DNA of 20,996 nucleotides from DATJIG01 sp035493495. Lineage in GTDB: Bacteria; Pseudomonadota; Alphaproteobacteria; SMXQ01. Of this stretch, positions 6,821 to 14,227 are shown in pieces; the first letter of the stretch is position 1, and the number at the start of each line of letters is the position of its first letter. The position numbers were made by a program, and so were the translations under genes. Location of the stretch: positions 1-20,996 of the forward strand of contig DATJIG010000157.1 of NCBI GenBank assembly GCA_035493495.1, in the 5' to 3' direction. Below the pieces are notes generated by a model that made no database searches, was not told the origin of the DNA, and saw only the letters and a program-made list of their open reading frames with translations.

Positions 6821-8452
6821 ATGGAAGCAAGTGACCGGCATTTGCGTGGATACGATCTTCTCCGCGATGCCCGCCTCAACAGAGGGACCGCGTTCACCGA
6901 GGCGGAGCGGCGTGCCTATGGTCTCGAGGGCCTGCTGCCGCCGGCAGTGCTGTCGATCGATCTGCAGATCGCCCGTCGGCGCGACGAGATCGCGAACCTC
7001 GCCGACGACCTGCAGAAGTACCTCGTGCTCTCCGATCTGCAGATGCGCAACGAGACGCTCTACTACGCCGTCCTGATGTCGGATCCGGCAACCTACATGC
7101 CGATCGTCTATACGCCGACCGTGGGCGAGGCGTGTCAGAAGTTCGGCCACATCTTTCGTGCGCCGCGCGGCATCTATCTGCCGATCAGCGCGCGCGGCCG
7201 CCTGAAGGAACTGCTGTCGCACTGGCCCGACGAGGACGTGCGCTTCATCGTCGTCACCGACGGCCAGCGCATCCTCGGTCTGGGCGATCTCGGCGCGGGC
7301 GGGATGGGGATCCCGATCGGCAAGCTCTCGCTCTATACGGCTTGCGCCGGAGTGCCGCCGCGGTATTGCCTGCCGGTCGTTCTCGACGTCGGCACCAACA
7401 ACGAGACCCTACTTGAGGATCCGCTTTATCTCGGGCTGCGCCAGCGGCGAGTGAGCGGGAGCGAGTACATCGCCTTCGTCGACGAGTTCGTCGAGGCGGT
7501 GCAGGCGCTCTATCCAAAGTGCTGCATCCAGTGGGAGGATTTCGCCAATGTCAATGCGGTGCCGATCCTCGAGCGGTATCGCGACCGCATTTGCACCTTC
7601 AACGACGATATCCAGGGCACCGCCGGCGTGGCACTGGCCGGCATTTTCGCGGCGTTGCGCATCACCAAAGGCAGACTCACTGACCAGCGGTTCCTGTTCC
7701 TCGGCGCCGGCTCCGCGGCGACCGGCATCGCCGAACTCGTCAGCCAGGCCATGGCGCTCGAGGGCCTCGACATCGATGCCGCGCGCGCCCGCAGCGCGCT
7801 CTTCGACAGCAAGGGCCTCATCGTCACCTCGCGCAACAACGTCGCCGATTTCCAGAGGCCGTTCGCGATCGACCACGAGCCCGTCTTGAGCTTCGCCGAT
7901 GGCGTGAACGCGCTTCGGCCGACTGCGATCATCGGCGTCAGCACGATGCCGAAGCTCTTCAACCGGCAGGTGATCGAGGCCATGGCCGACATCAACAAAC
8001 GACCGATCATCTTCCCTTACTCCAATCCCACCTCGCGTTCGGAATGCACGGCGGAAGAGGCCTACCGCTGGTCCGATGGACGCGCCATCTTTGCGAGCGG
8101 CAGCCCGTTTCCGCCGGTCGAGATCGGTGGACGCAGATTGGTCCCGGGGCAGGGGAACAACGTCTATATCTTCCCGGCGATGGGAATGGCGGTGTTCGCC
8201 ACGGAGGCCAGGCGAGTGACCGACGAGATGTTCATCGTCGCCGCCAAGGCGGTCGCGGAGCAGGTGACCGAGGAGAATCTCGCGACGGGACTCATCTATC
8301 CACCCCAGAGCCGGATATTCGAGACCTCGCTTTACGTGGCCGAGCGGGTCGCCGCGTGCATCTTCGACAGGGACCTCGCTCGGGTGCCGCGGCCGAAGGA
8401 CATTGCTGGCTTCGTACGCGAGCGCGCGTACCGTCCCGTGTACCCGGAGTGA
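6821..8452 (+). CDS. maeA: NAD-type malic enzyme (malate dehydrogenase, oxaloacetate-decarboxylating)
   Basis: A 543-residue cytosolic enzyme that oxidatively decarboxylates malate to pyruvate and CO2 with reduction of NAD(P). It belongs to the long form shared with E. coli MaeA and animal enzymes, without the phosphotransacetylase-like tail of rhizobial types. Catalytic residues are visible: Y97 in YTPTVGE, K168 in GMGIPIGKL, metal ligands E239 and D240 in QWEDFANVNA and D263 in FNDDIQGT. The nucleotide-binding loop is GAGSAATG (295-302). The ATG at 6821 is chosen for AAAGGA 7 nt upstream and for a normal N terminus; the frame stays open 105 bp further up without homology. The stop codon overlaps the first bases of the decayed tetR copy. 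NAD rather than NADP preference is inferred from the family. Confidence 0.95.
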   Translation: MEASDRHLRGYDLLRDARLNRGTAFTEAERRAYGLEGLLPPAVLSIDLQIARRRDEIANLADDLQKYLVLSDLQMRNETLYYAVLMSDPATYMPIVYTPTVGEACQKFGHIFRAPRGIYLPISARGRLKELLSHWPDEDVRFIVVTDGQRILGLGDLGAGGMGIPIGKLSLYTACAGVPPRYCLPVVLDVGTNNETLLEDPLYLGLRQRRVSGSEYIAFVDEFVEAVQALYPKCCIQWEDFANVNAVPILERYRDRICTFNDDIQGTAGVALAGIFAALRITKGRLTDQRFLFLGAGSAATGIAELVSQAMALEGLDIDAARARSALFDSKGLIVTSRNNVADFQRPFAIDHEPVLSFADGVNALRPTAIIGVSTMPKLFNRQVIEAMADINKRPIIFPYSNPTSRSECTAEEAYRWSDGRAIFASGSPFPPVEIGGRRLVPGQGNNVYIFPAMGMAVFATEARRVTDEMFIVAAKAVAEQVTEENLATGLIYPPQSRIFETSLYVAERVAACIFDRDLARVPRPKDIAGFVRERAYRPVYPE

Positions 8453-8697
8453 TTGGCGAAGCCGAGCGGGCGCCGGGTATCGCCGAGGCCCTCGACTCGA
8501 TGGGCCACGCCCAGAGCGCGGGTCTGTTCCACGACGGCAGCGCCGAGCGAATGGCTGAGCATTTTTTGGGCTGCTGTGGGGGGATCTGCGACTCGGCCTG
8601 CTGCTCGGCGTCGCGCCGGTGCCGCAAGGCCGAGATCGAGCAGCGGGTGCGCGACGTGGCGCAAACCTTTCTCGCCGCCTACTGGACGACCGGCTGA
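8451..8697 (+). pseudogene. Decayed duplicate of the C-terminal part of the upstream tetR gene
   Basis: The stretch aligns with tetR positions 6361-6649. The first 60 bp differ at only 6 places. Then 39 bp (tetR 6422-6460, 13 codons) are missing, 1 nt is lost in the run near 8563, and 2 nt are lost near 8623, which restores the frame. The translation reads IGEAERAPGIAEALDSMG, then QSAGLFHDGSAERMAEHFLG, goes out of frame for about 20 codons, and ends AEIEQRVRDVAQTFLAAYW before a TGA matching the tetR stop. The DNA-binding half and any start signal are absent, so no functional regulator can be made. The first base is inside the malic enzyme stop codon, marking a recombination junction. Confidence 0.88.
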
Positions 8698-8733
8698 TCT
8701 CGCGATGTCGGGAAGCGGATCCTGCAAAGAAAA

Positions 8734-8761
8734 GGCCCCGGTCCGTCGCCGGACCGGGGCC
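8734..8761 (-). terminator. Strong intrinsic terminator of the small lipoprotein gene
   Basis: A perfect 12-bp GC-rich stem (GGCCCCGGTCCG 8734-8745 with CGGACCGGGGCC 8750-8761, loop TCGC). Read on the minus strand it is followed by TTTTCTTT, the hallmark of a Rho-independent terminator. It lies 20 nt beyond the stop codon of the lipoprotein gene. On the plus strand it could also stop read-through from the malic enzyme unit. Confidence 0.85.
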
Positions 8762-8781
8762 CCGTTCTCACTCGGATGAAC

Positions 8782-8922
8782 TCAACGCCAGTCGTGGCGG
8801 TCGTAATACCCGTGATGGTAACCGCCGCGGAAGCCGTGGTGGTAGCTACCCTCGTCGTAGACCACACAACCGGAGAGCGCGAGTAGCGAAACGGCGATCA
8901 AAGCGATTCGTCGGAACGTCAT
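8782..8922 (-). CDS. Small His/Gly/Tyr-rich lipoprotein
   Basis: A 46-residue lipoprotein precursor. The N terminus MTFRRIALIAVSLLALSGC has a positively charged start, a hydrophobic core and the lipobox LSGC with C19 as the lipidation site. The 27-residue mature part is rich in His, Gly, Tyr and Asp (for example SYHHGFRGGYHHGYYDRHDW), a composition that could bind metal ions, though this is only a guess. GGAGGA (8928-8933) lies about 6 nt before the ATG, and a strong terminator follows 20 nt after the stop, so the gene is complete and probably expressed. It is 79 bp downstream of the surface-antigen-like gene on the same strand and may be co-transcribed with it. Confidence 0.75.
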   Translation of the reverse strand: MTFRRIALIAVSLLALSGCVVYDEGSYHHGFRGGYHHGYYDRHDWR

Positions 8923-9001
8923 CGATGTCCTCCGTCATGGGCAGTCGTTCGGGTCGCTGCCTGCCGCGCTGCCCGCGCGCCAGGTGCGTCGCTGACCGTC
9001 A

Positions 9002-9481
9002 TCAGTTGCTGACGATGTGCCACTGGCCGTCGGGCTCGAGGCACGCGGTGCCGTAGAACGGCTGGTTGCTGCCGTTGATGATGGCGTCGCCCTGGTACTC
9101 GCGGCACTGCTGCTGCGGCGCGGGGGCGACCACGACCGGCGCCGGCGGCGGCGGCGCGATCACAGGCAGCGCATACGGATCCGGGTAGGGATAGACCGGC
9201 GCCGGATAGAAGTACCAGGCATCGCCGATCACCCACCACCAGCCGTCACGGTCGCCGTGGCGCGCATGCATCCAGCGGCCGCGATGCCAGCGATCCCAGT
9301 CGCCCTGCTCGAAGTGCCGCTCGGCGCGCTCGCGGCGTTCGATCTGCTCGCGATGCTCGATCTGCGGGCGCCGATCGAATCGCTCGCGGTCGTGATCGCG
9401 ATCCTGCGCGAACGCCGGTGCGATCAGCGTCGGAACCATCACGACGGCGGCAAGGGCCGCGGCGAAAGTCTGTCGGATCAT
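9002..9481 (-). CDS. Secreted protein with 17-kDa-surface-antigen-like C terminus
   Basis: A 159-residue exported protein. The signal peptide MIRQTFAAALAAVVMVPTLI...AFAQ is cut near residue 26. A charged Arg/Asp/His/Glu-rich stretch (about 27-75, REQIERRERAERHFEQGDWD) precedes an aromatic segment (DGWWWVIGDAWYFYP, then the Pro/Tyr run VYPYPDPY), a Pro/Ala linker, and the end CREYQGDAIING...FYGTACLEPDGQWHIVSN. That end, with two Cys and PDGxW, matches the tail of rickettsial 17-kDa surface antigen-like proteins of alphaproteobacteria. It is probably an envelope component. The ATG at 9481 has GGAGG only 2 nt away, so a GTG slightly upstream remains possible. It is divergent from the LysR gene. 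Confidence 0.78.
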   Translation of the reverse strand: MIRQTFAAALAAVVMVPTLIAPAFAQDRDHDRERFDRRPQIEHREQIERRERAERHFEQGDWDRWHRGRWMHARHGDRDGWWWVIGDAWYFYPAPVYPYPDPYALPVIAPPPPAPVVVAPAPQQQCREYQGDAIINGSNQPFYGTACLEPDGQWHIVSN

Positions 9482-9622
9482 GTCCTCCACGGGCACTGCG
9501 CCCGCCTCATAGACGACGTCGGATGACTGGACGTCAGCTAGAGTGGAAGATGGAGGCCGTTTGCGGCGCATTGTGGGCGTGCGCGGGGTAAAAGGACGCC
9601 AATCCTGAATGTTTTGTAATGA

Positions 9623-9648
9623 ACGCATGTGGAACCTGTCGTATGCGT
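9623..9648. promoter_or_regulatory. Inverted repeat in the lysR divergent intergenic region
   Basis: ACGCAT 9623-9628 and ATGCGT 9643-9648 are perfect inverted arms 14 nt apart, 40 bp upstream of the LysR start and in the 206-bp gap between divergent genes. The place suits an operator, but the arms lack the T-N11-A form typical of LysR sites, so the binding protein is open. Confidence 0.3.
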
Positions 9649-9687
9649 AAAAACCACCAACGCCGTTTTCCAATCGCGTGAGCGTCA

Positions 9688-10578
9688 ATGAAGAACCTGA
9701 ACGACATCGCCATCTTCGCCCGGGTGGTCGAGAAGAAGAGCTTCTCCACCGCCGCCCGCGAGCTCGGGCTCTCGACGTCACTGGTGAGCAAGCGCATCCG
9801 CGCGCTCGAGGAGGAGCTCAAGACGCAGCTTCTCAAGCGCTCGACTCATTTCCTGTCGCTCACCGAGGCCGGCGCCACGTTCTACGAGCGCTGCTCGTCG
9901 GCGCTCGAGCTGCTCGACGGCGCCGGCGATGAGATTGATCGGTCGGGTGGCCTGCGCGGCACGGTGCGGATTTTCGCGGCGCTCGGTTTCGGCGAGCACG
10001 TGTTGTGGAAGATCGCGTCGGAGTTCAGCGCGCAGTATCCGGAGGTGTCGGTGCGCCTCGAGATCGGCGACCGCTCGACCAACGTGCTGGAGAAGGGGGT
10101 CGACGTCGCGATCCGCAGCGCCAATCTGCCCGACACTAGCCTCGAGTACCGCGAGCTCGGCGCGTTGCGCTATCACATCTGCGCCGCGCCACGCTATCTC
10201 GAGCGCGAGGGCGTACCCGAGTCGCCCGAGGACCTGCGCCGTTACAACTGCCTCATCCACACCGCGCACAAGCCGGCCGACCGCTGGCGATTCGCCGGCC
10301 CGCAGGGCAGCCTCACGGTGCGCGTCGCCGGCAACTTCCTCAGCAACAGCGGCATCGCGATTCACGGTGCGTGCGTCGACGGTCTCGGCATCGCGCGACT
10401 GCCCGAATACGTGGTGCGCGACGCGGTGAAATCCGGGCGGCTGCAGATCCTGTTCCCCGGGCGTCTGCGCTTCGAGCGCAACCTCAAGGCGTTCTACTCG
10501 CGGACCCGCCACCTGCCGCTCAAGGTCTCGAAATTGCTCGACTTTCTCGAGAGCCGGCTGGCCGGCAAGCTGCATTAG
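9688..10578 (+). CDS. LysR-family transcriptional regulator
   Basis: A 296-residue regulator. The N-terminal winged helix-turn-helix occupies about residues 1-65, with SFSTAARELGLSTSLVSKRIRALE and the typical wing RSTHFLSLTEAGATFYE. The effector-binding domain (about 90-290) follows, with VRIFAALGFGEH, the DVAIRSANLPD hinge segment and GLGIARLPEYVV near the end. Length is normal. The ribosome site upstream of the ATG is weak. It lies 120 bp upstream of the VOC/ABC transporter cluster on the same strand, separated by a hairpin at 10603-10629. LysR proteins often control the adjacent catabolic operon in response to a pathway compound, so control of that cluster is a reasonable inference. The effector is unknown. 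Confidence 0.93.
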   Translation: MKNLNDIAIFARVVEKKSFSTAARELGLSTSLVSKRIRALEEELKTQLLKRSTHFLSLTEAGATFYERCSSALELLDGAGDEIDRSGGLRGTVRIFAALGFGEHVLWKIASEFSAQYPEVSVRLEIGDRSTNVLEKGVDVAIRSANLPDTSLEYRELGALRYHICAAPRYLEREGVPESPEDLRRYNCLIHTAHKPADRWRFAGPQGSLTVRVAGNFLSNSGIAIHGACVDGLGIARLPEYVVRDAVKSGRLQILFPGRLRFERNLKAFYSRTRHLPLKVSKLLDFLESRLAGKLH

Positions 10579-10602
10579 GAGCACCGCCTATCTCCCTCAA
10601 GC

Positions 10603-10629
10603 CGCGAGGAAAAATCGTTTTTCCGCGCG
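10603..10629 (+). terminator. Terminator-like hairpin between lysR and the VOC cluster
   Basis: GGAAAAA 10608-10614 pairs with TTTTTCC 10618-10624 around a 3-nt loop, and CGCG 10603-10606 with CGCG 10626-10629 extends it past an A/G mismatch. It lies 25 nt after the lysR stop. Unlike a standard terminator the A/T tract is inside the stem, so it might instead be a regulatory site for the downstream operon. Confidence 0.45.
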
Positions 10630-10698
10630 CGGCGCTACACAGCGAGGCGCGGCGCGAGTAGCCTTCCCCCAACGAAGAAATTCAACGGGGAGACGTCG

Positions 10699-11523
10699 AT
10701 GGCGCTGTGCGAAGGCTTCAGCCATCTGGTGCTGCCGGTTTCCGATCTCGACCGGTCGGAAGCGTTCTACCGCGACGTGTTTGGCCTCGAGCTGGTCGGG
10801 CGCAATCTCGTTGCCGAGGAGCGGCCAAACTCCCTCCTGAAGAGCGACTGCCGGCAGATGGTGGTGCTCGTCCAGTCCGACACCGTGGCGATCGAGCGCG
10901 AGGGCGCGAACTCGACCCACCATGCGTGGCTCCTGAAGACGGCGGACGAATATCACGAGTGCATCGCGCGGATGAAGGAGCTCGGCTACGACATCTCCGA
11001 CTACCGCGCCGCCTTCCGCGCCGCCGGGCAGTACAGCTCCGACATCGTCGATCCCGACGGCCATCGCTTCCAGGTCCAGGCCCAGGGACCGGAAGCGACC
11101 GAGATTCGCATCACCAAGAAGGGCGTTATCAATTGCGGCAAGGCCGACGATTACGCGGTCGGCGCGGTGAAGCTCTACAAGGACGAGAAATTCTTCCTGT
11201 TGCGCGTCAAGGAGGGCTTCCTCGCCCTCTCTCAGTGGTGCACCCACCTCAACGGCCTGGTGCAGTGGCGCGATAATTTCTACGACTTCTACTGCTCGAA
11301 GCACGGCGCCGTGTTCTCGCGGCGTGGCGAGGCCGAGTCGGTAATCATGGACCTGCCGCCGCTCAGGCTCCACCCCGTCGCCATCAACAAGAACGGTGAA
11401 GTCGAGGTCGATACCGATCGCGTCGTCATGCGCCGCGACTACAACCCCGAGCAGATCGTGCCGCCGGTGTGCGGCGCGGCACTCAGCGTCGACAAGCTCA
11501 AATTCGCGAAGGAGGTTGCGTAA
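10699..11523 (+). CDS. VOC-Rieske fusion protein
   Basis: A 274-residue protein joining two domains. Residues 1-130 form a vicinal oxygen chelate (glyoxalase/extradiol dioxygenase) module: FSHLVLPVSDLDRSEAFYRDVFG with H9, the second-strand HHAW (H74/H75) and DIVDPDGHRFQVQ, where the usual final Glu ligand is Gln (Q125). Residues 140-245 form a Rieske [2Fe-2S] domain with C181-T-H183 and C199-x-x-H202, 15 residues apart, the classical CxH...CxxH cluster. The iron-sulfur domain could feed electrons to the VOC site or to a partner enzyme. GGGGAG lies 6 nt before the ATG. It opens the putative operon, and its TAA overlaps the next ATG by one base. I know no characterised enzyme with this exact layout. 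Confidence 0.85.
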   Translation: MALCEGFSHLVLPVSDLDRSEAFYRDVFGLELVGRNLVAEERPNSLLKSDCRQMVVLVQSDTVAIEREGANSTHHAWLLKTADEYHECIARMKELGYDISDYRAAFRAAGQYSSDIVDPDGHRFQVQAQGPEATEIRITKKGVINCGKADDYAVGAVKLYKDEKFFLLRVKEGFLALSQWCTHLNGLVQWRDNFYDFYCSKHGAVFSRRGEAESVIMDLPPLRLHPVAINKNGEVEVDTDRVVMRRDYNPEQIVPPVCGAALSVDKLKFAKEVA

Positions 11524-11993
11524 TGGCCCGGATGAACAGCATCAGCCACAGCGTGATCAACGTCGACGATCTCGCCGAGTGCGAACACTTCTACGTCGAC
11601 ATCCTCGGCGGCGAGAAGCGCTCCGCCTGCTGCTTCGACACCGAGGACACCATGCGCGGCCGTTCCGTGCATGAGACCTACATCCTTCAGGACTACGTGT
11701 TCTTCGTGGCGCTCGCCGAGCGCCCGCTGCCGAAGCCGCCGGAGAACCAGCATCGCGGCCTCAACGGCTTCCGCACCGCGTTCTGCGTGCCGCAGAAGAC
11801 GTTCGACGAGACGCTCGCGGCCTTCAAGAAGCACAACATCGGCTTCGAGGGCCCGGTCGAGCATCCCAGGAACGGCCCCTTCGGCCAGTCGATCTACTTC
11901 AAGGACCCGAGCGGGAATTTCATGGAATTCCTGACCCGCCGCGACGAAGGCACGCCGGCGTTCGCAAAGCCGAACTTCCTCGGCATCGGCTGA
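11523..11993 (+). CDS. VOC family protein (glyoxalase/extradiol dioxygenase fold)
   Basis: A 156-residue single-module VOC protein. The first strand carries H9 in SISHSVINVDDL, a middle strand near HRGLNGFRTAF has H77, and the last strand has E135 in DPSGNFMEF. His-His-Glu is the normal metal set of this superfamily, so a divalent metal site is likely intact. VOC enzymes include lyases, isomerases, thiol transferases and ring-cleaving dioxygenases; the reaction is not predictable here. Translation is probably coupled to the VOC-Rieske gene through the TAATG overlap, with AGGAGG about 7 nt upstream. The next VOC gene begins 12 nt after its stop. Confidence 0.88.
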   Translation: MARMNSISHSVINVDDLAECEHFYVDILGGEKRSACCFDTEDTMRGRSVHETYILQDYVFFVALAERPLPKPPENQHRGLNGFRTAFCVPQKTFDETLAAFKKHNIGFEGPVEHPRNGPFGQSIYFKDPSGNFMEFLTRRDEGTPAFAKPNFLGIG

Positions 11994-12005
11994 TCGGACT
12001 CGGAA

Positions 12006-12929
12006 ATGCTGCAGAAAACACCGCCCTCTCTGAACACCAAGATCAAAGGCATCTCGCACGTCGTCGTCGACGTCGAGTCGCTCGACGTCGCGGAGAAATT
12101 CTACGACGCGCTCGGCTTCGCCTCCGTCGGTCACGACCAGTGGCCGGTGGCGGGCGCCGCGCCGAGTGCGACGCTCGAGGCCGGCGCCGGACAGTACGTG
12201 GTGCTGGCCAAGGGGCCTGCGCGCAACGATCCTCGCATCTCGGCCGCCCACACCGCCTACGCACTGCCGAAAGGCGCGCGCGACAACTTGGTCGAGACGC
12301 TGACCACGAAGGGTGTCGCCGTTCACCGCTTCCGCGAGGATCGTCCATCGGAAGCCGGCGACAACGTCTACATCGACGATCCCTCCGGCAACCGCATCCA
12401 GCTCGTCGCCCGCGACGGAGCGCCGGCGCTCTCGATCGACCACGCCGGACTCGAGACCAACAACATCCTGTGGTCGCGCGAGTTCTACCAGACGTGGCTC
12501 GGCCTTCCGGTCGAGCACCGCGTCGGCTGGAAAACCGACGACTACCTCGCCGCCAAATCGCTGGGCGAGAAGGGTATGGAAGCGGCGATGCCCGGCTCGC
12601 GATACTGGAACGAACGCTATTCCCAGTTCGAGACCGAGAAGAAGGCGCTGCGTCCGTGCCCGCAGCTCTATTTCACGGTCGGTGGCACCAGCCTCGCGGT
12701 CTACCTTGCGTCGCGCCAATATCAGGCGCCGCGCGACGACGTCCTGAGCGGCACGCCGTGCCTCGGCCTTTCGACCACGGACGAAGGACTGAAGCAGATG
12801 GCCGGGTTCCTGCGCGAGCAGGAGCGCGCCATCGAAGGCCCCGTCACGCACGCCAAGGGTCCGATCGCCGCGTCTCTCTCCGTCAAGGATCCGGGCGCCA
12901 ATTTCCTGGAGTTCTGTGTGCTCCGCTGA
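12006..12929 (+). CDS. Two-module VOC protein (extradiol-dioxygenase-like)
   Basis: A 307-residue protein made of two VOC modules, about residues 12-137 and 142-307, the layout of bacterial type I extradiol dioxygenases. Module 1 has H18 in ISHVVVDV, H82 in AAHTAYAL, and Q132 in GNRIQLV where Glu is usual. Module 2 has H146 in SIDHAGLE and E302 in GANFLEF, but the middle ligand position shows no obvious His. Neither module therefore has a complete textbook His-His-Glu set, so it may be a diverged dioxygenase, a different VOC activity, or a site built from both modules. It follows the single-module VOC gene by 12 nt and precedes the binding-protein gene by 96 nt. The ribosome site (GGA) is weak. 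Confidence 0.83.
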   Translation: MLQKTPPSLNTKIKGISHVVVDVESLDVAEKFYDALGFASVGHDQWPVAGAAPSATLEAGAGQYVVLAKGPARNDPRISAAHTAYALPKGARDNLVETLTTKGVAVHRFREDRPSEAGDNVYIDDPSGNRIQLVARDGAPALSIDHAGLETNNILWSREFYQTWLGLPVEHRVGWKTDDYLAAKSLGEKGMEAAMPGSRYWNERYSQFETEKKALRPCPQLYFTVGGTSLAVYLASRQYQAPRDDVLSGTPCLGLSTTDEGLKQMAGFLREQERAIEGPVTHAKGPIAASLSVKDPGANFLEFCVLR

Positions 12930-13025
12930 TATGCGGGTTTGGTCGTCCCTCGCTCCGTGCACGTCGCACGTCATGCAAAAAATAATGAGCAAGGGCTGGG
13001 AGCGTTTCACATCGGGGAATGGACG

Positions 13026-14183
13026 ATGAACATGAGCGTTGGTCGAATTGCGTGCGCCGTCGCGTGCGCCACGCTGCTTGCGGGCGGCCCCGCGATGGCG
13101 GAGATGCCGAAGTCGACGCAGAAGATGCTCGAGGAGCTGAAGCTCGTCGGCGATCCGCTCGTCGCCAACCTCGATGAGGAAGCCTCGAACGCGCCGCAGG
13201 CGATCCTCGACGGCGCCAAGAAGGAAGGCGCGCTCGATATTTCGGGCTCGATCAACGACGAAGAGTTCCGCAAGCTGATCGCGCCGTTCAAGGAGCGCTT
13301 CCCGTTCGTCAACGTGCGCTACTTCAGCGGCGACCAGAACAGCCGGAACATCAAGCCGCTGGTCGCCTACCGCTCGGGCAAGGTGCTGGTCGACATCATC
13401 GAGGGGCTCGGCGTCAACCTCTCCGAGTACAAGGCGGCGGGCGCGCTGCAGAAGCTCGACGATCTGCCCAACACCAACAACATCCCGGCCGATATCCACG
13501 ACCCGGAGGGCTACTGGGTGGCGCCGCGCCTTCGTTACTGGTGCATGACCTACAACACCAACAACGTGAAGGAAGCGGATCTGCCCAAGACCTGGGACGA
13601 GTTGCTGACGGCGCCCAATCTCCGCAACGGGCACCTCGGCATGGTGAACCGGCCGAACGATTTCATGATCATGCTGTGGGGCGCCAAGGGCCCCGAGTGG
13701 TCGAAGAACTTCATGGACAAGCTTTTCAACGAGGTGAAGCCGCAGTTCCGCAAGGAAGGCTCGGACAGCGCCGTGGGTTTGGTCGCCGCGGCCGAGATGG
13801 ATGTCGCGCTGCCGCTCGCGTCCTACCGCACCTACCAGTACTTCAAGAAGGGCGCGCCCGTGGCCTGGCATTGCCCGGAGCCGGTTCCGCTGTCGTTCTC
13901 GGCGATGGTGGTGATGAACAAGAGCCCGCACACGAATGCGGCAAAGCTCTACGTCAACTGGTTCCTCAGCAAGGAGGCGCAGGTGGCGCAGTACTATGCC
14001 GACGGATCGCCGCCGATCCACAAGGACATGCAGGATCCGAAGTTCCTGCTGTACGCCGACCAGATCATCGGCAAGAAGATGGCGCCGCGCTATCCGAAGC
14101 TCCTGGAGCAGGATATGCCCGAAGTCGCCAAGCTGTGGGATGCTCACTGGCAGAAGGCGTCGGGCACGGCGCGCAGCCGCTAA
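13026..14183 (+). CDS. ABC transporter periplasmic substrate-binding protein (iron/polyamine type)
   Basis: A 385-residue binding protein with signal peptide (RIACAVACATLLAGGPAMAE, cut near residue 25). ATG at 13026 is chosen because GGGGA at 13014-13018 sits 7 nt upstream. It shares many blocks with the protein at 1103-2233: YWCMTYNT (Y171), KTWDELL, KPQFRKEGSDS, KKGAPVAWHCPEPVP and LYVNWFLSKEAQVAQ. The two are clear paralogues. This copy is in the cluster with the two-domain permease at 15459, its likely partner, with the M24 protein gene between them. The family is iron/spermidine-like, but in a catabolic cluster the ligand may be an organic acid or amine. The gap of 96 nt upstream could hold a second promoter. 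Confidence 0.92.
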   Translation: MNMSVGRIACAVACATLLAGGPAMAEMPKSTQKMLEELKLVGDPLVANLDEEASNAPQAILDGAKKEGALDISGSINDEEFRKLIAPFKERFPFVNVRYFSGDQNSRNIKPLVAYRSGKVLVDIIEGLGVNLSEYKAAGALQKLDDLPNTNNIPADIHDPEGYWVAPRLRYWCMTYNTNNVKEADLPKTWDELLTAPNLRNGHLGMVNRPNDFMIMLWGAKGPEWSKNFMDKLFNEVKPQFRKEGSDSAVGLVAAAEMDVALPLASYRTYQYFKKGAPVAWHCPEPVPLSFSAMVVMNKSPHTNAAKLYVNWFLSKEAQVAQYYADGSPPIHKDMQDPKFLLYADQIIGKKMAPRYPKLLEQDMPEVAKLWDAHWQKASGTARSR

Positions 14184-14227
14184 ACAAAATCGCGACCATC
14201 CAAGTCGCAGCGCAGGGAGTTTTCTCG

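Noticed and set aside
8679..8867. A 62-codon minus-strand frame overlapping the lipoprotein gene
   Set aside because: It spans the terminator hairpin, has no ribosome site, and is out of frame with the convincing lipoprotein gene.
10699..12929. Possible recent triplication of one VOC gene
   Set aside because: The three VOC proteins share the fold and its short motifs but not long identical blocks, so they look like old, separate family members.
11439..14147. A 900-residue open frame on the minus strand across the VOC genes and binding protein gene
   Set aside because: It lies fully antisense to four recognised genes and reads as an Arg/Val/His/Asp-rich shadow without domains.
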